A stretch of DNA of 64,000 nucleotides, from positions 1,622,501-1,686,500 of the forward strand of contig NZ_CP102267.1 in the NCBI RefSeq assembly GCF_025148125.1. Direction: 5' to 3'. Shown one piece after another: positions 43,719 through 51,091 of this stretch. Numbering within the stretch: the stretch's first letter is position 1; each line of letters starts with the position of its first letter. A program made the translations under genes and the position numbers. The notes below the pieces were generated by a model. That model did not search any database. It was not told the DNA's origin and worked only from the letters and a program-made list of their open reading frames with translations. The stretch comes from Blautia wexlerae DSM 19850. GTDB lineage: Bacteria > Bacillota > Clostridia > Lachnospirales > Lachnospiraceae.

Positions 43719-45113
43719 TTATTCGGCGCCCGAATTATCAGTATCATAGGATTCGTCGTATGTCTCTGCGTCTGTGTCATCTGAAGCTGAACTGTTCATA
43801 TCAACGATATCGCTATCTGAAGCAGCTGTATCTGCAGAACTGCTCTGGGAGTCGTTATTATTGTTATATTTTGCAGTAAAAGTACTGCCTTCTGCAGTAG
43901 AAATCCAGGAACTCCGCTCATTGATTTTTCCAAGGATTCTTGTTGCCTCATCACCTTCTGCCGGAGTTGGCTGATAATTATTATATCCATCATAGGCAGC
44001 AGAAGAAATGGAGCAGGGAATGATATTGGTCACGTTGTCTTTTTTTACCCCATCGGCATCAATAGTAAAGGTCTGCTGGTAGATCATGGTATCCATATCA
44101 CTTGGAGAACTGTTGCCGCCGAAGCAGAAGTTTCCGAGGCTGTATACAATATTCCTGCCTTTATAAGTTTCAATACCCTGAAGTACATGCGGATGATGTC
44201 CGCATACAAGATCAGCGCCTTCATCGATCGCGATGCGTCCAAGTGTTGTCTGGTTGCTGTCCGGAACGGTTTCCGTTTCATTACCCCAGTGGAAGATCAC
44301 TACGATCAGCTGTGCCCCGTCTGCCTTTACTTTTGCAATATTGTCTTTTAACTGCTGCTCGCGCTCAAGATGGTCATACAGTTCATAGATACCGACTAAT
44401 CCTACTTTGATTCCTTTTACATCCATAACAGCAGTTTCATCATATCCGAAATGCACAATCCCTGCGTCGTCCAATGCTGCCAGAGTATCATTGAAACTCT
44501 GCTCACCATAATCATGACTGTGATTGTTAGCGGTATTTACGGCTTCTACAGATCCGCCTGTCAGAATAGAGGCATAGGATGCGGGTGCTTTAAATGCAAA
44601 TGTTTTATCCTCCCGTTCATCAGAATCGGTGAGTGTTCCCTCAAAATTTGCAATAGTCAGATCATCTGTGGAGAAAATATCTTTTACATTCTGCAGGAAA
44701 TAATCTGCACCGTAATTTTCATAATAAGCATTTAAGCTGGTATCATAATCAAAAGTTTCATCTGTGCCAAGAGTGCAGTCACCGACAACACTGAGTGTCA
44801 GAGAAACAGGAGAAGATACTGTAGCATTGGAGGAATCCGTGTTCTGAGAATCTGAGGATGCTTTCTGGCTGTTGTCCTTAGAAGCGTTCATGGAAACAGT
44901 TTTTTTGGCTGCTGCCTGTCTGGAACTCATATAGTTGCTGCATCCGCGGATACCTGCCAGAATAAGTATAAAAACCAGAACAAAGATACCGATACCTGTT
45001 GCAATCAGCAATTTTTGCCTTTTTTCCTGATAGTATTTTGATTTTTTGTAGATGTCTTTCCTGCGTGCAGAAGAAGATTTCGTCTGGTTTCGCTTGTTGG
45101 ATTGTAGGCTCAT
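43719..45113 (-). CDS. CapA-family metallophosphatase-like surface protein
   Basis: 464 residues. A basic N-terminal tail and one helix (IGIFVLVFILILAGIRG) anchor it in the membrane with the rest outside. LSVVGDCTLGTDE, TIANFEGTLTD, TANNHSHDYGEQSF and FHWGNE, together with GHHPHVLQG, are the metal-binding blocks of the PGA_cap (CapA) family, linked to poly-gamma-glutamate or other capsule material. The C-terminal 60 residues are Ser/Asp-rich and probably disordered. No capsule synthesis genes adjoin, so its role here is open. Confidence 0.88.
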   Translation of the reverse strand: MSLQSNKRNQTKSSSARRKDIYKKSKYYQEKRQKLLIATGIGIFVLVFILILAGIRGCSNYMSSRQAAAKKTVSMNASKDNSQKASSDSQNTDSSNATVSSPVSLTLSVVGDCTLGTDETFDYDTSLNAYYENYGADYFLQNVKDIFSTDDLTIANFEGTLTDSDEREDKTFAFKAPASYASILTGGSVEAVNTANNHSHDYGEQSFNDTLAALDDAGIVHFGYDETAVMDVKGIKVGLVGIYELYDHLEREQQLKDNIAKVKADGAQLIVVIFHWGNETETVPDSNQTTLGRIAIDEGADLVCGHHPHVLQGIETYKGRNIVYSLGNFCFGGNSSPSDMDTMIYQQTFTIDADGVKKDNVTNIIPCSISSAAYDGYNNYQPTPAEGDEATRILGKINERSSWISTAEGSTFTAKYNNNNDSQSSSADTAASDSDIVDMNSSASDDTDAETYDESYDTDNSGAE

Positions 45114-45377
45114 ATGTATAGTTCTCGCTTTCGTTTATAATAGATTAGAGATATAGTATTAAAAAAATATTAAAGAGACCGGGCAGTTAAAATATCTGAA
45201 CAGATGATCAGAATTAACAAAAAATAAATCGTAATTGCTATAGGATATATTCAAAGTATATAGAGAATTCACAGAATCGTCAAGAAATAAGTCTTTTCAT
45301 AAAACCGTATTTTTGTTATAATACCATGACAAAAGGTTACATAAATATTACAGACAGAAAAAAGAGATGTGTTATCC
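45114..45377. other. Region between capA and repeat copy 2
   Basis: AT-rich, no gene seen. A weak promoter pair TTTTCA (45294-45299) and TATAAT (45317-45322), 17 bases apart, points toward the flavoprotein gene at 45638; the repeat copy 2 lies between that promoter and the gene. Confidence 0.4.
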
Positions 45378-45541
45378 TAGAGCGTGTCTGAAAAATCATT
45401 CCCGCAATCTGCACGCCCCACTTTGCGGGATATTTCACCCGAATTCAGTTGCCGTAGCCCGCTACGGCGCCCTCATTCGGGCAAAATATCCCACAAATTG
45501 TGACGCACATCTTGCAGAAAGCCTTTTTCAGACACGCTCTA
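45378..45541 (+). repeat. 164-bp MITE-like palindromic repeat, copy 2
   Basis: Same length and orientation as copy 1, differing at a small number of bases. It has the terminal TAGAGCGTGTCTGAAAAA and its near-perfect complement at the right end, plus the apex GCCGTAGCCCGCTACGGC. In this copy the terminal repeats are fully complementary. It would be transcribed as part of the flavoprotein leader if the upstream promoter is real. Confidence 0.85.
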
Positions 45542-45637
45542 AAGCGTATGAAACATGCTCTGAAAGCACTCAAAGATAATGAGGAGATGGGTACGTGAGA
45601 TAGCACTTCTCAGGAAAGAATATGAGGAAAAATAAAG

Positions 45638-46189
45638 ATGAAAACATTGATATTCAACGGTTCACCGAGAAAGAACGGTGAAACTGCATATATGATCCGG
45701 ACTCTGCAGGAAAATCTTGGAGGGGATTTTAAGGTGGTTAATGCCTACAGGGCAGATATCCGACCGTGTATAGACTGCAGATGGTGTTTTGACCATGCAG
45801 GATGCGCAGTCAAAGATGAATGGCAGGAGGTTCTTTCGTACATTGAAGAATGTGACCATATTATTATGGCATCTCCTGTATATTTTGAGGAGGTTACGGG
45901 AATGCTTCTTGCTGTGATGAGCAGACTGCAGACCTATTTCAGCGCAAGATATATCCGTAAAGAAGAACCTGTTCCTAAGAAGAAAACAGGAGCAGTTCTG
46001 CTGACAGCAGGAAGTATCGGACCCAGAGAAAAAGCGGAAAGTACGGCAGAGATGCTGCTTCGTCAGATGAGCTGTGACAGTCTGGGGACTGTATATGTAA
46101 ACCGTACAGACAAAGTGCCGGTCAGAGACAGAGAAGATATCATACAGGAAATAAAAGATCTGGCAGGCAGATTGAGAACAGCAGAATAA
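45638..46189 (+). CDS. Flavodoxin-fold NAD(P)H-dependent reductase with cluster-type cysteines
   Basis: 183 residues. FNGSPRKNGETAYM near the start binds FMN phosphate. The cysteines Cys44, Cys47, Cys50 and Cys56 in CIDCRWCFDHAGC have the CX2CX2CX5C spacing of iron-sulfur flavoproteins, so it may carry a 4Fe-4S cluster besides FMN. ASPVYFEEVTGMLLAVM is the usual flavin-side loop. The protein is likely a cytoplasmic electron carrier or reductase; the substrate is unknown. A lipoprotein gene follows 60 bases later. Confidence 0.85.
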   Translation: MKTLIFNGSPRKNGETAYMIRTLQENLGGDFKVVNAYRADIRPCIDCRWCFDHAGCAVKDEWQEVLSYIEECDHIIMASPVYFEEVTGMLLAVMSRLQTYFSARYIRKEEPVPKKKTGAVLLTAGSIGPREKAESTAEMLLRQMSCDSLGTVYVNRTDKVPVRDREDIIQEIKDLAGRLRTAE

Positions 46190-46249
46190 ATATTATCTGA
46201 AAATGAAACACCATTTGTGTTATGTGGAACAGACGAAAGGATGATTAAA

Positions 46250-46621
46250 ATGAAAAAAATAAAATACTTTATGATTACAGGAATGCTTCTGGCATCCATC
46301 GGTCTTGCCGGATGTGGGAAGAAGTCAGAAGATGATATTACAAATAAGGAAATTTATCAGGATGATCTTGAACCGCTGACAGAAGAAGAGCTGAATGAAA
46401 TGGATGCAGATACTTCTGACGAGGATATGAAACAGATTGATGAGCCTGAGGAAGAGACCGCTGACATTACAGATACTACAGATGCAACAGAAACTACAGA
46501 TAAAACGGAAAATACAGATAAAGCAGAAACTTCAGATTCTTCTGCAAAAAAATCTGCGGATAAAACTGAAACATCAGATTCTGCAGATACAACGAAATCA
46601 GAAACTAAAACTGAAAAATAA
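46250..46621 (+). CDS. Small lipoprotein with Thr/Asp-rich tail
   Basis: 123 residues. A lipoprotein signal ends with the lipobox LAGC, so the mature protein would be anchored by a lipid on the outside of the membrane. The rest is acidic and low in complexity, with repeated TD, TE and TTD units over the last 60 residues, and is probably disordered. No domain is recognised. AAAGGATG precedes the start; ATG 46241 is an alternative three residues upstream. Confidence 0.65.
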   Translation: MKKIKYFMITGMLLASIGLAGCGKKSEDDITNKEIYQDDLEPLTEEELNEMDADTSDEDMKQIDEPEEETADITDTTDATETTDKTENTDKAETSDSSAKKSADKTETSDSADTTKSETKTEK

Positions 46622-46626
46622 TCACA

Positions 46627-46665
46627 AGGGGGCTGTCGCTGGAATTATTATTGCGACAGCCCCCT
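46627..46665. terminator. Strong hairpin between lipoprotein and ldhA genes
   Basis: A perfect 13-bp GC-rich stem, AGGGGGCTGTCGC and its complement, with a 13-base loop between convergent genes. Confidence 0.75.
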
Positions 46666-46684
46666 GATCATATTTCTGTAATTA

Positions 46685-47674
46685 TCAGGAAAGAACCTCG
46701 TTCTTCAGTTCGTTCCCATCCATAAATGCTTTCGCATTTTCGAGAGTAGTCTCGGCAATGTTAGTCAGTGCTTCTTTTGTAAAGAATCCCTGATGAGAAG
46801 TCATCACTACATTCGGGAAGGAGAGCAGGCGCTGGGTAATGGAGCTCTGCAGAATACGCTCGGACATATCCTCGAATACGAAATCAGTTTCTTCTTCATA
46901 AACATCCAGTCCTACTGCAAAGAACTTATGATCACGGATTCCGGAGATCAGGTCCTCTGTCTTGATCAGGCCGCCGCGGGAAGTGTTTACAAGAATTACA
47001 CCATCTTTCATTTTGGCGATAGTTTCTTCATTGATGATGTGTTTGGTTTCTTCTGTAAGCGGGCAGTGAAGACTGATGAGATCACTGGTTGCCAGAAGCT
47101 CATCCAGAGATACATATTCCAGATAATCCAGGCTCTTATTCGGGAAAAGATCGTAAGCGATAACTCTCATACCAAAACCTTTGCAGATTTTTGCCATTGC
47201 CTGGCCAATTTTTCCGGTACCAATGATTCCGGCAGTTTTCTGATAGAAATTAAGTCCCATCAGACCACTTAAAGAGAAGTTGTTTTCGCGGCATTTGATG
47301 TATGCTTTATGTGTGTGGCGGTTTGCTGTCAGCGCAAGTGCCATTGCATGCTCAGCCACAGCTTCCGGAGAATATCCCGGAACACGCAGAACCTTCATTC
47401 CGAATTTGTGAGCAGTTTCCAGATCTACATTGTTATATCCTGCGCAGCGCATAAGAATCAGTTTTACACCCTGAGCATTCAGCTCTTCGATAACAGGAGT
47501 GCTCAGATCAGCGTTTACAAAAGCGCAGATTGCCTCATATCCTTTTGCAAGGGAAGCAGTTTCTTCGTGAATATTTGCTTCGGTAAATTTAATTGTAATT
47601 CCCGGATAGGAAGGAAGAAGCTTCTCGAAAAATTCTTCGTCGTAGTTTTTTGTGCCGTAAAATAAGATTTTCAT
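46685..47674 (-). CDS. ldhA: D-lactate dehydrogenase / D-isomer 2-hydroxyacid dehydrogenase
   Basis: 329 residues, the same length as E. coli LdhA. The NAD-binding loop is GIIGTGKIGQAMAKI; the catalytic Arg, Glu and His lie in VNTSRGGLI, the DVYEEE segment and TSHQGFFT. It reduces pyruvate to D-lactate, reoxidising NADH. The ATG at 47674 has GAGAGGAGC upstream on its strand; the frame extends to 47758 but without a ribosome binding site. A Rex-type operator lies 150 bases upstream, which would tie it to the NADH/NAD ratio. Confidence 0.92.
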   Translation of the reverse strand: MKILFYGTKNYDEEFFEKLLPSYPGITIKFTEANIHEETASLAKGYEAICAFVNADLSTPVIEELNAQGVKLILMRCAGYNNVDLETAHKFGMKVLRVPGYSPEAVAEHAMALALTANRHTHKAYIKCRENNFSLSGLMGLNFYQKTAGIIGTGKIGQAMAKICKGFGMRVIAYDLFPNKSLDYLEYVSLDELLATSDLISLHCPLTEETKHIINEETIAKMKDGVILVNTSRGGLIKTEDLISGIRDHKFFAVGLDVYEEETDFVFEDMSERILQSSITQRLLSFPNVVMTSHQGFFTKEALTNIAETTLENAKAFMDGNELKNEVLS

Positions 47675-47696
47675 AAATGTTAGCTCCTCTCTGGCT

Positions 47697-47715
47697 GTAT
47701 ACCTGTATGGTATAC
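47697..47715 (-). promoter_or_regulatory. Palindrome GTATACC-N5-GGTATAC in the ldhA leader
   Basis: A perfect 7-bp inverted repeat around TGTAT, 22 bases before the ldhA start codon. The size and symmetry resemble operators of GntR-type repressors. The cognate protein is not in this window. Confidence 0.4.
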
Positions 47716-47800
47716 TCACCGTGAAAATTATAATATCAGTGTTTATAGCAATCCTCATAAATAATGCATCTTAATCCAGACCATCAGAGTTTGAAATCCT

Positions 47801-47841
47801 GCTATAGTAAAACAAATCGAATAATGTTAAAATAATAACAA
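47801..47841 (-). promoter_or_regulatory. ldhA promoter overlapped by a Rex-like operator
   Basis: On the plus strand 47824-47841 reads ATGTTA-N6-TAACAA, one base different from the clostridial Rex consensus TTGTTA-N6-TAACAA. On the minus strand a -35 TTAACA (47825-47830) and -10 TATAGC (47801-47806) lie 18 bases apart, so the operator overlaps the -35. This fits repression by Rex when NADH is low. Confidence 0.6.
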
Positions 47842-48059
47842 TCTTCTGACGATTCACATTATAACCGATTTATCGGAAAAAGAAAAGACTATTTTGGATA
47901 AAATTTCTCAAGTATCTATAAAAATACAATCTGAGAGAGTATGAAGATACTGTAAATAGGAATTGCAAATTATGCTTTGTTATGAAAAGTATGTACAGAA
48001 AGACAAAAGATATGCAGGATAAAAAAACATCTTGCGGGATATTACAGGTGAACAGTAAA

Positions 48060-48114
48060 AATTATGCTGCTGTCAACAAACATAAAAAAATGATATGTTG
48101 ACAGCAGCATAATT
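48060..48114 (-). terminator. Terminator of the tyrA-aroA transcript
   Basis: A perfect inverted repeat of 19 bp with a 17-base loop. On the minus strand it is followed by TTTTAC, just after the aroA stop. Confidence 0.8.
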
Positions 48115-48128
48115 ATAAATGACAGTTG

Positions 48129-49403
48129 CTATTTTCCGAGAGAGTACAGATTTTCATAGAATTCCGGATAGGAAATTTTAACGCAGTCCCCATCTTTGAT
48201 AGTAAGTGTACCGTCACAAATTGTACCTGCAACAGCAAAGGACATGGCAATACGGTGATCAAGATAAGAATTGATCTCGGCACCATGAAGTGGCTTTCCT
48301 CCATGGATGATCATTCCGTCATCAGTCGGCTGAATATCAGCTCCCATGCGTTTCAGTCCTTCTGTTACCACTGCGATACGGTCGGATTCTTTTACCTTCA
48401 GCTCCTGTGCGTCCCTGATAACAGTAGTCCCCTCTGCAAAAGCTGCCATTACAGCGATCATCGGGATTTCATCGATCAGTGTGGGAATGATCTCACCCTC
48501 AACAGTGGTTCCGTGAAGACTGCTTGTGCGGATCAGCAGGTCAGCGGTAGGCTCACCCTCTGTACTTGCATTCAGCAGAGTAATATCAGCCCCCATAGCC
48601 TTACATACACGAAGCATTCCGTCTCTGGTTGGATTAATGCCTACATTTTTAAGAAGAATCTCACTTCCGGGAGTAAGAAGCCCTGCTGCGATAAAGTAAG
48701 CAGCAGAAGAAATATCTCCGGGAACTTTAATCTCGCGTCCGTTCAGCACAGGCTCCGGTTCAATAGAAGCAGTTGTTCCCCGGGAATTTACATTTGCGCC
48801 GAAATAATTCAGCATGATCTCCGTATGATTTCTGGAAAGTACCGGCTCAGTAACGCTGGTAATCCCATCTGCATACATACCAGCCAGAAGCACGCAGGAT
48901 TTTACCTGTGCGGAAGCAACCGGTGACTGATAATGAGCGGCATGTAAAGGCCTTCCTGTAATACGCAAAGGTGCGCATCCATTGCCCCTCAGACTTACGA
49001 TATCAGCGCCCATAGACAGAAGAGGAGTCATAATCCTTTTCATTGGACGGGACTGAATGGAAGCGTCGCCGTTTAATTCGCTGGTAAAAGACTGTCCTGC
49101 CAGAATTCCGGAGATCAGTCTTGTGGTAGTCCCGCTGTTTCCCACATCCAGAGTTTCAGACGGAGCACTGAGTCCGTGAAGTCCCTTTCCATGAACGAGG
49201 ATTTCGGAAGCATTTCTTTCAATATCGATTCCCATTTTCCGGAAACAGGAGATTGTAGAGAGGCAGTCAGCTCCCTCAAGAAAATGTGTGATCTTTGTAG
49301 TACCCTGTGCAAGAGAACCGAACATGACTGCACGATGAGAAATGGATTTATCTCCGGGTACAGTGAGTTCTCCTCTGAGGTTTGTCTGTTTTTTTATTTC
49401 CAT
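48129..49403 (-). CDS. aroA: 3-phosphoshikimate 1-carboxyvinyltransferase
   Basis: 424 residues. It joins shikimate-3-phosphate and PEP in aromatic amino acid synthesis. VPGDKSISHRAVM, VGNSGTTTRLISG, RPMKRI and ESDRIAVVTEGL mark the active site. The ATG at 49403 gives the normal N-terminus with CAGGAA upstream; the frame continues to 49499 without support. It follows tyrA by 108 bases on the same strand. Confidence 0.95.
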   Translation of the reverse strand: MEIKKQTNLRGELTVPGDKSISHRAVMFGSLAQGTTKITHFLEGADCLSTISCFRKMGIDIERNASEILVHGKGLHGLSAPSETLDVGNSGTTTRLISGILAGQSFTSELNGDASIQSRPMKRIMTPLLSMGADIVSLRGNGCAPLRITGRPLHAAHYQSPVASAQVKSCVLLAGMYADGITSVTEPVLSRNHTEIMLNYFGANVNSRGTTASIEPEPVLNGREIKVPGDISSAAYFIAAGLLTPGSEILLKNVGINPTRDGMLRVCKAMGADITLLNASTEGEPTADLLIRTSSLHGTTVEGEIIPTLIDEIPMIAVMAAFAEGTTVIRDAQELKVKESDRIAVVTEGLKRMGADIQPTDDGMIIHGGKPLHGAEINSYLDHRIAMSFAVAGTICDGTLTIKDGDCVKISYPEFYENLYSLGK

Positions 49404-49511
49404 GTTTGATTCCTGCCTGTTTTTATAATATTTCTGTATTTCCCTGCAGCTATTTATAGCAATCTGCTTTTGACAAAATATTTTTGAAATGAATGTCAAA
49501 GGGTGATCTGT

Positions 49512-50603
49512 TTAGCGTTCGTAGACAATATAATTTCTTTTTTTAAGGAGTGCGGCACCCTTTTCCATAGAGATTCCGTCGTAGAATTCAATTTTGAGGA
49601 CACCTTCCTCAAATTCACGGTTGTGAATGATACCGATATTTTTAATGCTGATCTTCTCCATTGCAAGGATAGTGGCAATCGTAGCAATACCGCCGGCCTC
49701 ATCCGCAATATCAAGATACAGGACATAAGCCTTTTTCAGCAGACCATTGTCTACCACATCAATAGAATCACGGTAATCCCTGGAACTTGCAAACATCTGA
49801 TACAGACTCCTGGAGTCCTTGTTATCCACAAAACATTTGATCTGAACCAGCAGGCGGATGTAGTCATCCAGAACATTGGAGATATTCTGATTATTTTCCA
49901 CACAGATCTGCTCCCACATAATTGGAGAAGAAGAAGCAATACGTGTGATATCACGGAAACCTCCGGCTGCAATCGTTTTCATATATTCCTGATCACTGTC
50001 CAGCATATTGACAAGATTTACCAGTGCAGAAGCAATAATATGAGGCAGATGGCTGACTCCGGCAGTGATGAAATCGTGTTCTTCACTTGTAAGGACCATC
50101 GGGATCGCACCAAGGGAAGAAATCATCTCTGTGAAATCTGTCAGGCGTTCCAGTGCAACTTCACCGCCCGGAGTAATAATATAGTAAGCATTCTCAATCA
50201 GACGGTCACTGGAAGCTTCGAATCCGGTCTTCTCAGAACCGGCCATTGGATGACCTCCGATAAAACGGGATTCCATTCCAAGACGTTCTACTTCTTTATG
50301 GATAATGCCCTTGACACTTCCAACATCTGTGAGGATCGTGTCAGGACCGATATTGTCTTTGAAATATTCAAGATATTTTACATTAAATTCTACAGGAGCA
50401 CACAGGAAAATATAATCGCAGCTCCTGAAACGTTCATCATGTTCTTCGCATACAGCATCGATCATATTGCTGCTTACTGCTGCAGCAAGTGTTTCCCGAT
50501 CCTGATCATAAGCAAGAAGTCGGTAGTCTTCATGGTATTTTCGGATGGCCTTGGCAATTGATCCGCCAATCAGTCCGAGACCGATAAAACCGATAGTTTT
50601 CAT
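49512..50603 (-). CDS. tyrA: Prephenate dehydrogenase with C-terminal ACT domain
   Basis: 363 residues. GFIGLGLIGGSIAKAIR at the start binds NAD; ADVGSVKG-like TDVGSVKGII and GGHPMAGSEKTG are catalytic blocks. The last 75 residues (GGIATIATILAMEKISIKNI) form an ACT domain, probably the tyrosine feedback site. It leads the tyrA-aroA pair. Its promoter and a perfect inverted repeat lie just upstream. Confidence 0.94.
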   Translation of the reverse strand: MKTIGFIGLGLIGGSIAKAIRKYHEDYRLLAYDQDRETLAAAVSSNMIDAVCEEHDERFRSCDYIFLCAPVEFNVKYLEYFKDNIGPDTILTDVGSVKGIIHKEVERLGMESRFIGGHPMAGSEKTGFEASSDRLIENAYYIITPGGEVALERLTDFTEMISSLGAIPMVLTSEEHDFITAGVSHLPHIIASALVNLVNMLDSDQEYMKTIAAGGFRDITRIASSSPIMWEQICVENNQNISNVLDDYIRLLVQIKCFVDNKDSRSLYQMFASSRDYRDSIDVVDNGLLKKAYVLYLDIADEAGGIATIATILAMEKISIKNIGIIHNREFEEGVLKIEFYDGISMEKGAALLKKRNYIVYER

Positions 50604-50637
50604 AGTGGTTTTTGCATCCTTTCAGGTAACATTATTC

Positions 50638-50664
50638 GTAACTGTGAAAATACGGAACAGTTAC
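50638..50664 (-). promoter_or_regulatory. Inverted repeat in the tyrA leader
   Basis: Perfect GTAACTGT-N11-ACAGTTAC, 35 bases before the tyrA start codon and just after the predicted transcript start. It may be an operator for an amino-acid-responsive repressor, or a leader hairpin. Confidence 0.45.
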
Positions 50665-50682
50665 ATGATTTCATAATTTACT

Positions 50683-50711
50683 ATTTTAAAGGATATGATT
50701 TGAAAAGTCAA
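50683..50711 (-). promoter_or_regulatory. Promoter of tyrA-aroA
   Basis: On the minus strand TTGACT (50706-50711) and TAAAAT (50683-50688) with a 17-base spacer. Confidence 0.6.
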
Positions 50712-50993
50712 TTCATACGGCACTTTTATACATAAATAATTTAAAGCGACAAAGCGAACGCCGTATCATATGCAGATATCTTCCATATCTTTCGCACTCT
50801 GGTTACGAAGACTGTTATAGTCAACTGAAAAAACGATGCACTATAAATATTCGTACAATCAAAATCAGTCAGCCAGCTGCACACTTGAGATAAAATTCAC
50901 AGTCGAGATCCATGAAAATTACTGAAAATATATAAAATGCTCATCAATTTACAAGAAGTTCACAAAAAAAGATGTTAAAATTTCATAAAATAC
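50712..50993. other. Gene-free stretch before the EF-G-like gene
   Basis: AT-rich; nothing coding is seen. It contains one small hairpin (AGATAT-N5-ATATCT, near 50773) and no recognisable riboswitch or repeat. Confidence 0.5.
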
Positions 50994-51022
50994 TTGAAAA
51001 ATATAAAAAAATTTAGTAATAT
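50994..51022 (+). promoter_or_regulatory. Promoter of the EF-G-like gene
   Basis: TTGAAA and TAATAT with a 17-base, A/T-only-like spacer, 70 bases before the start codon. Confidence 0.55.
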
Positions 51023-51091
51023 ATAGCCATATCGTTGCTGCGGACGTTGCAGGCGGCAATAACATAACAGACAAACAGGGAGGTACGCAAC

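Noticed and set aside
45367..45579. 70-residue open frame across repeat copy 2
   Set aside because: It is simply an open frame through the palindromic repeat; equivalent frames in the other copies are broken and there is no ribosome binding site.
48126..48926. 266-residue frame on the plus strand
   Set aside because: Antisense to aroA and without a ribosome binding site; a by-product of codon bias.
49503..50561. 352-residue frame on the plus strand
   Set aside because: It is entirely antisense to tyrA, which has clear domain motifs; the antisense product resembles no family.
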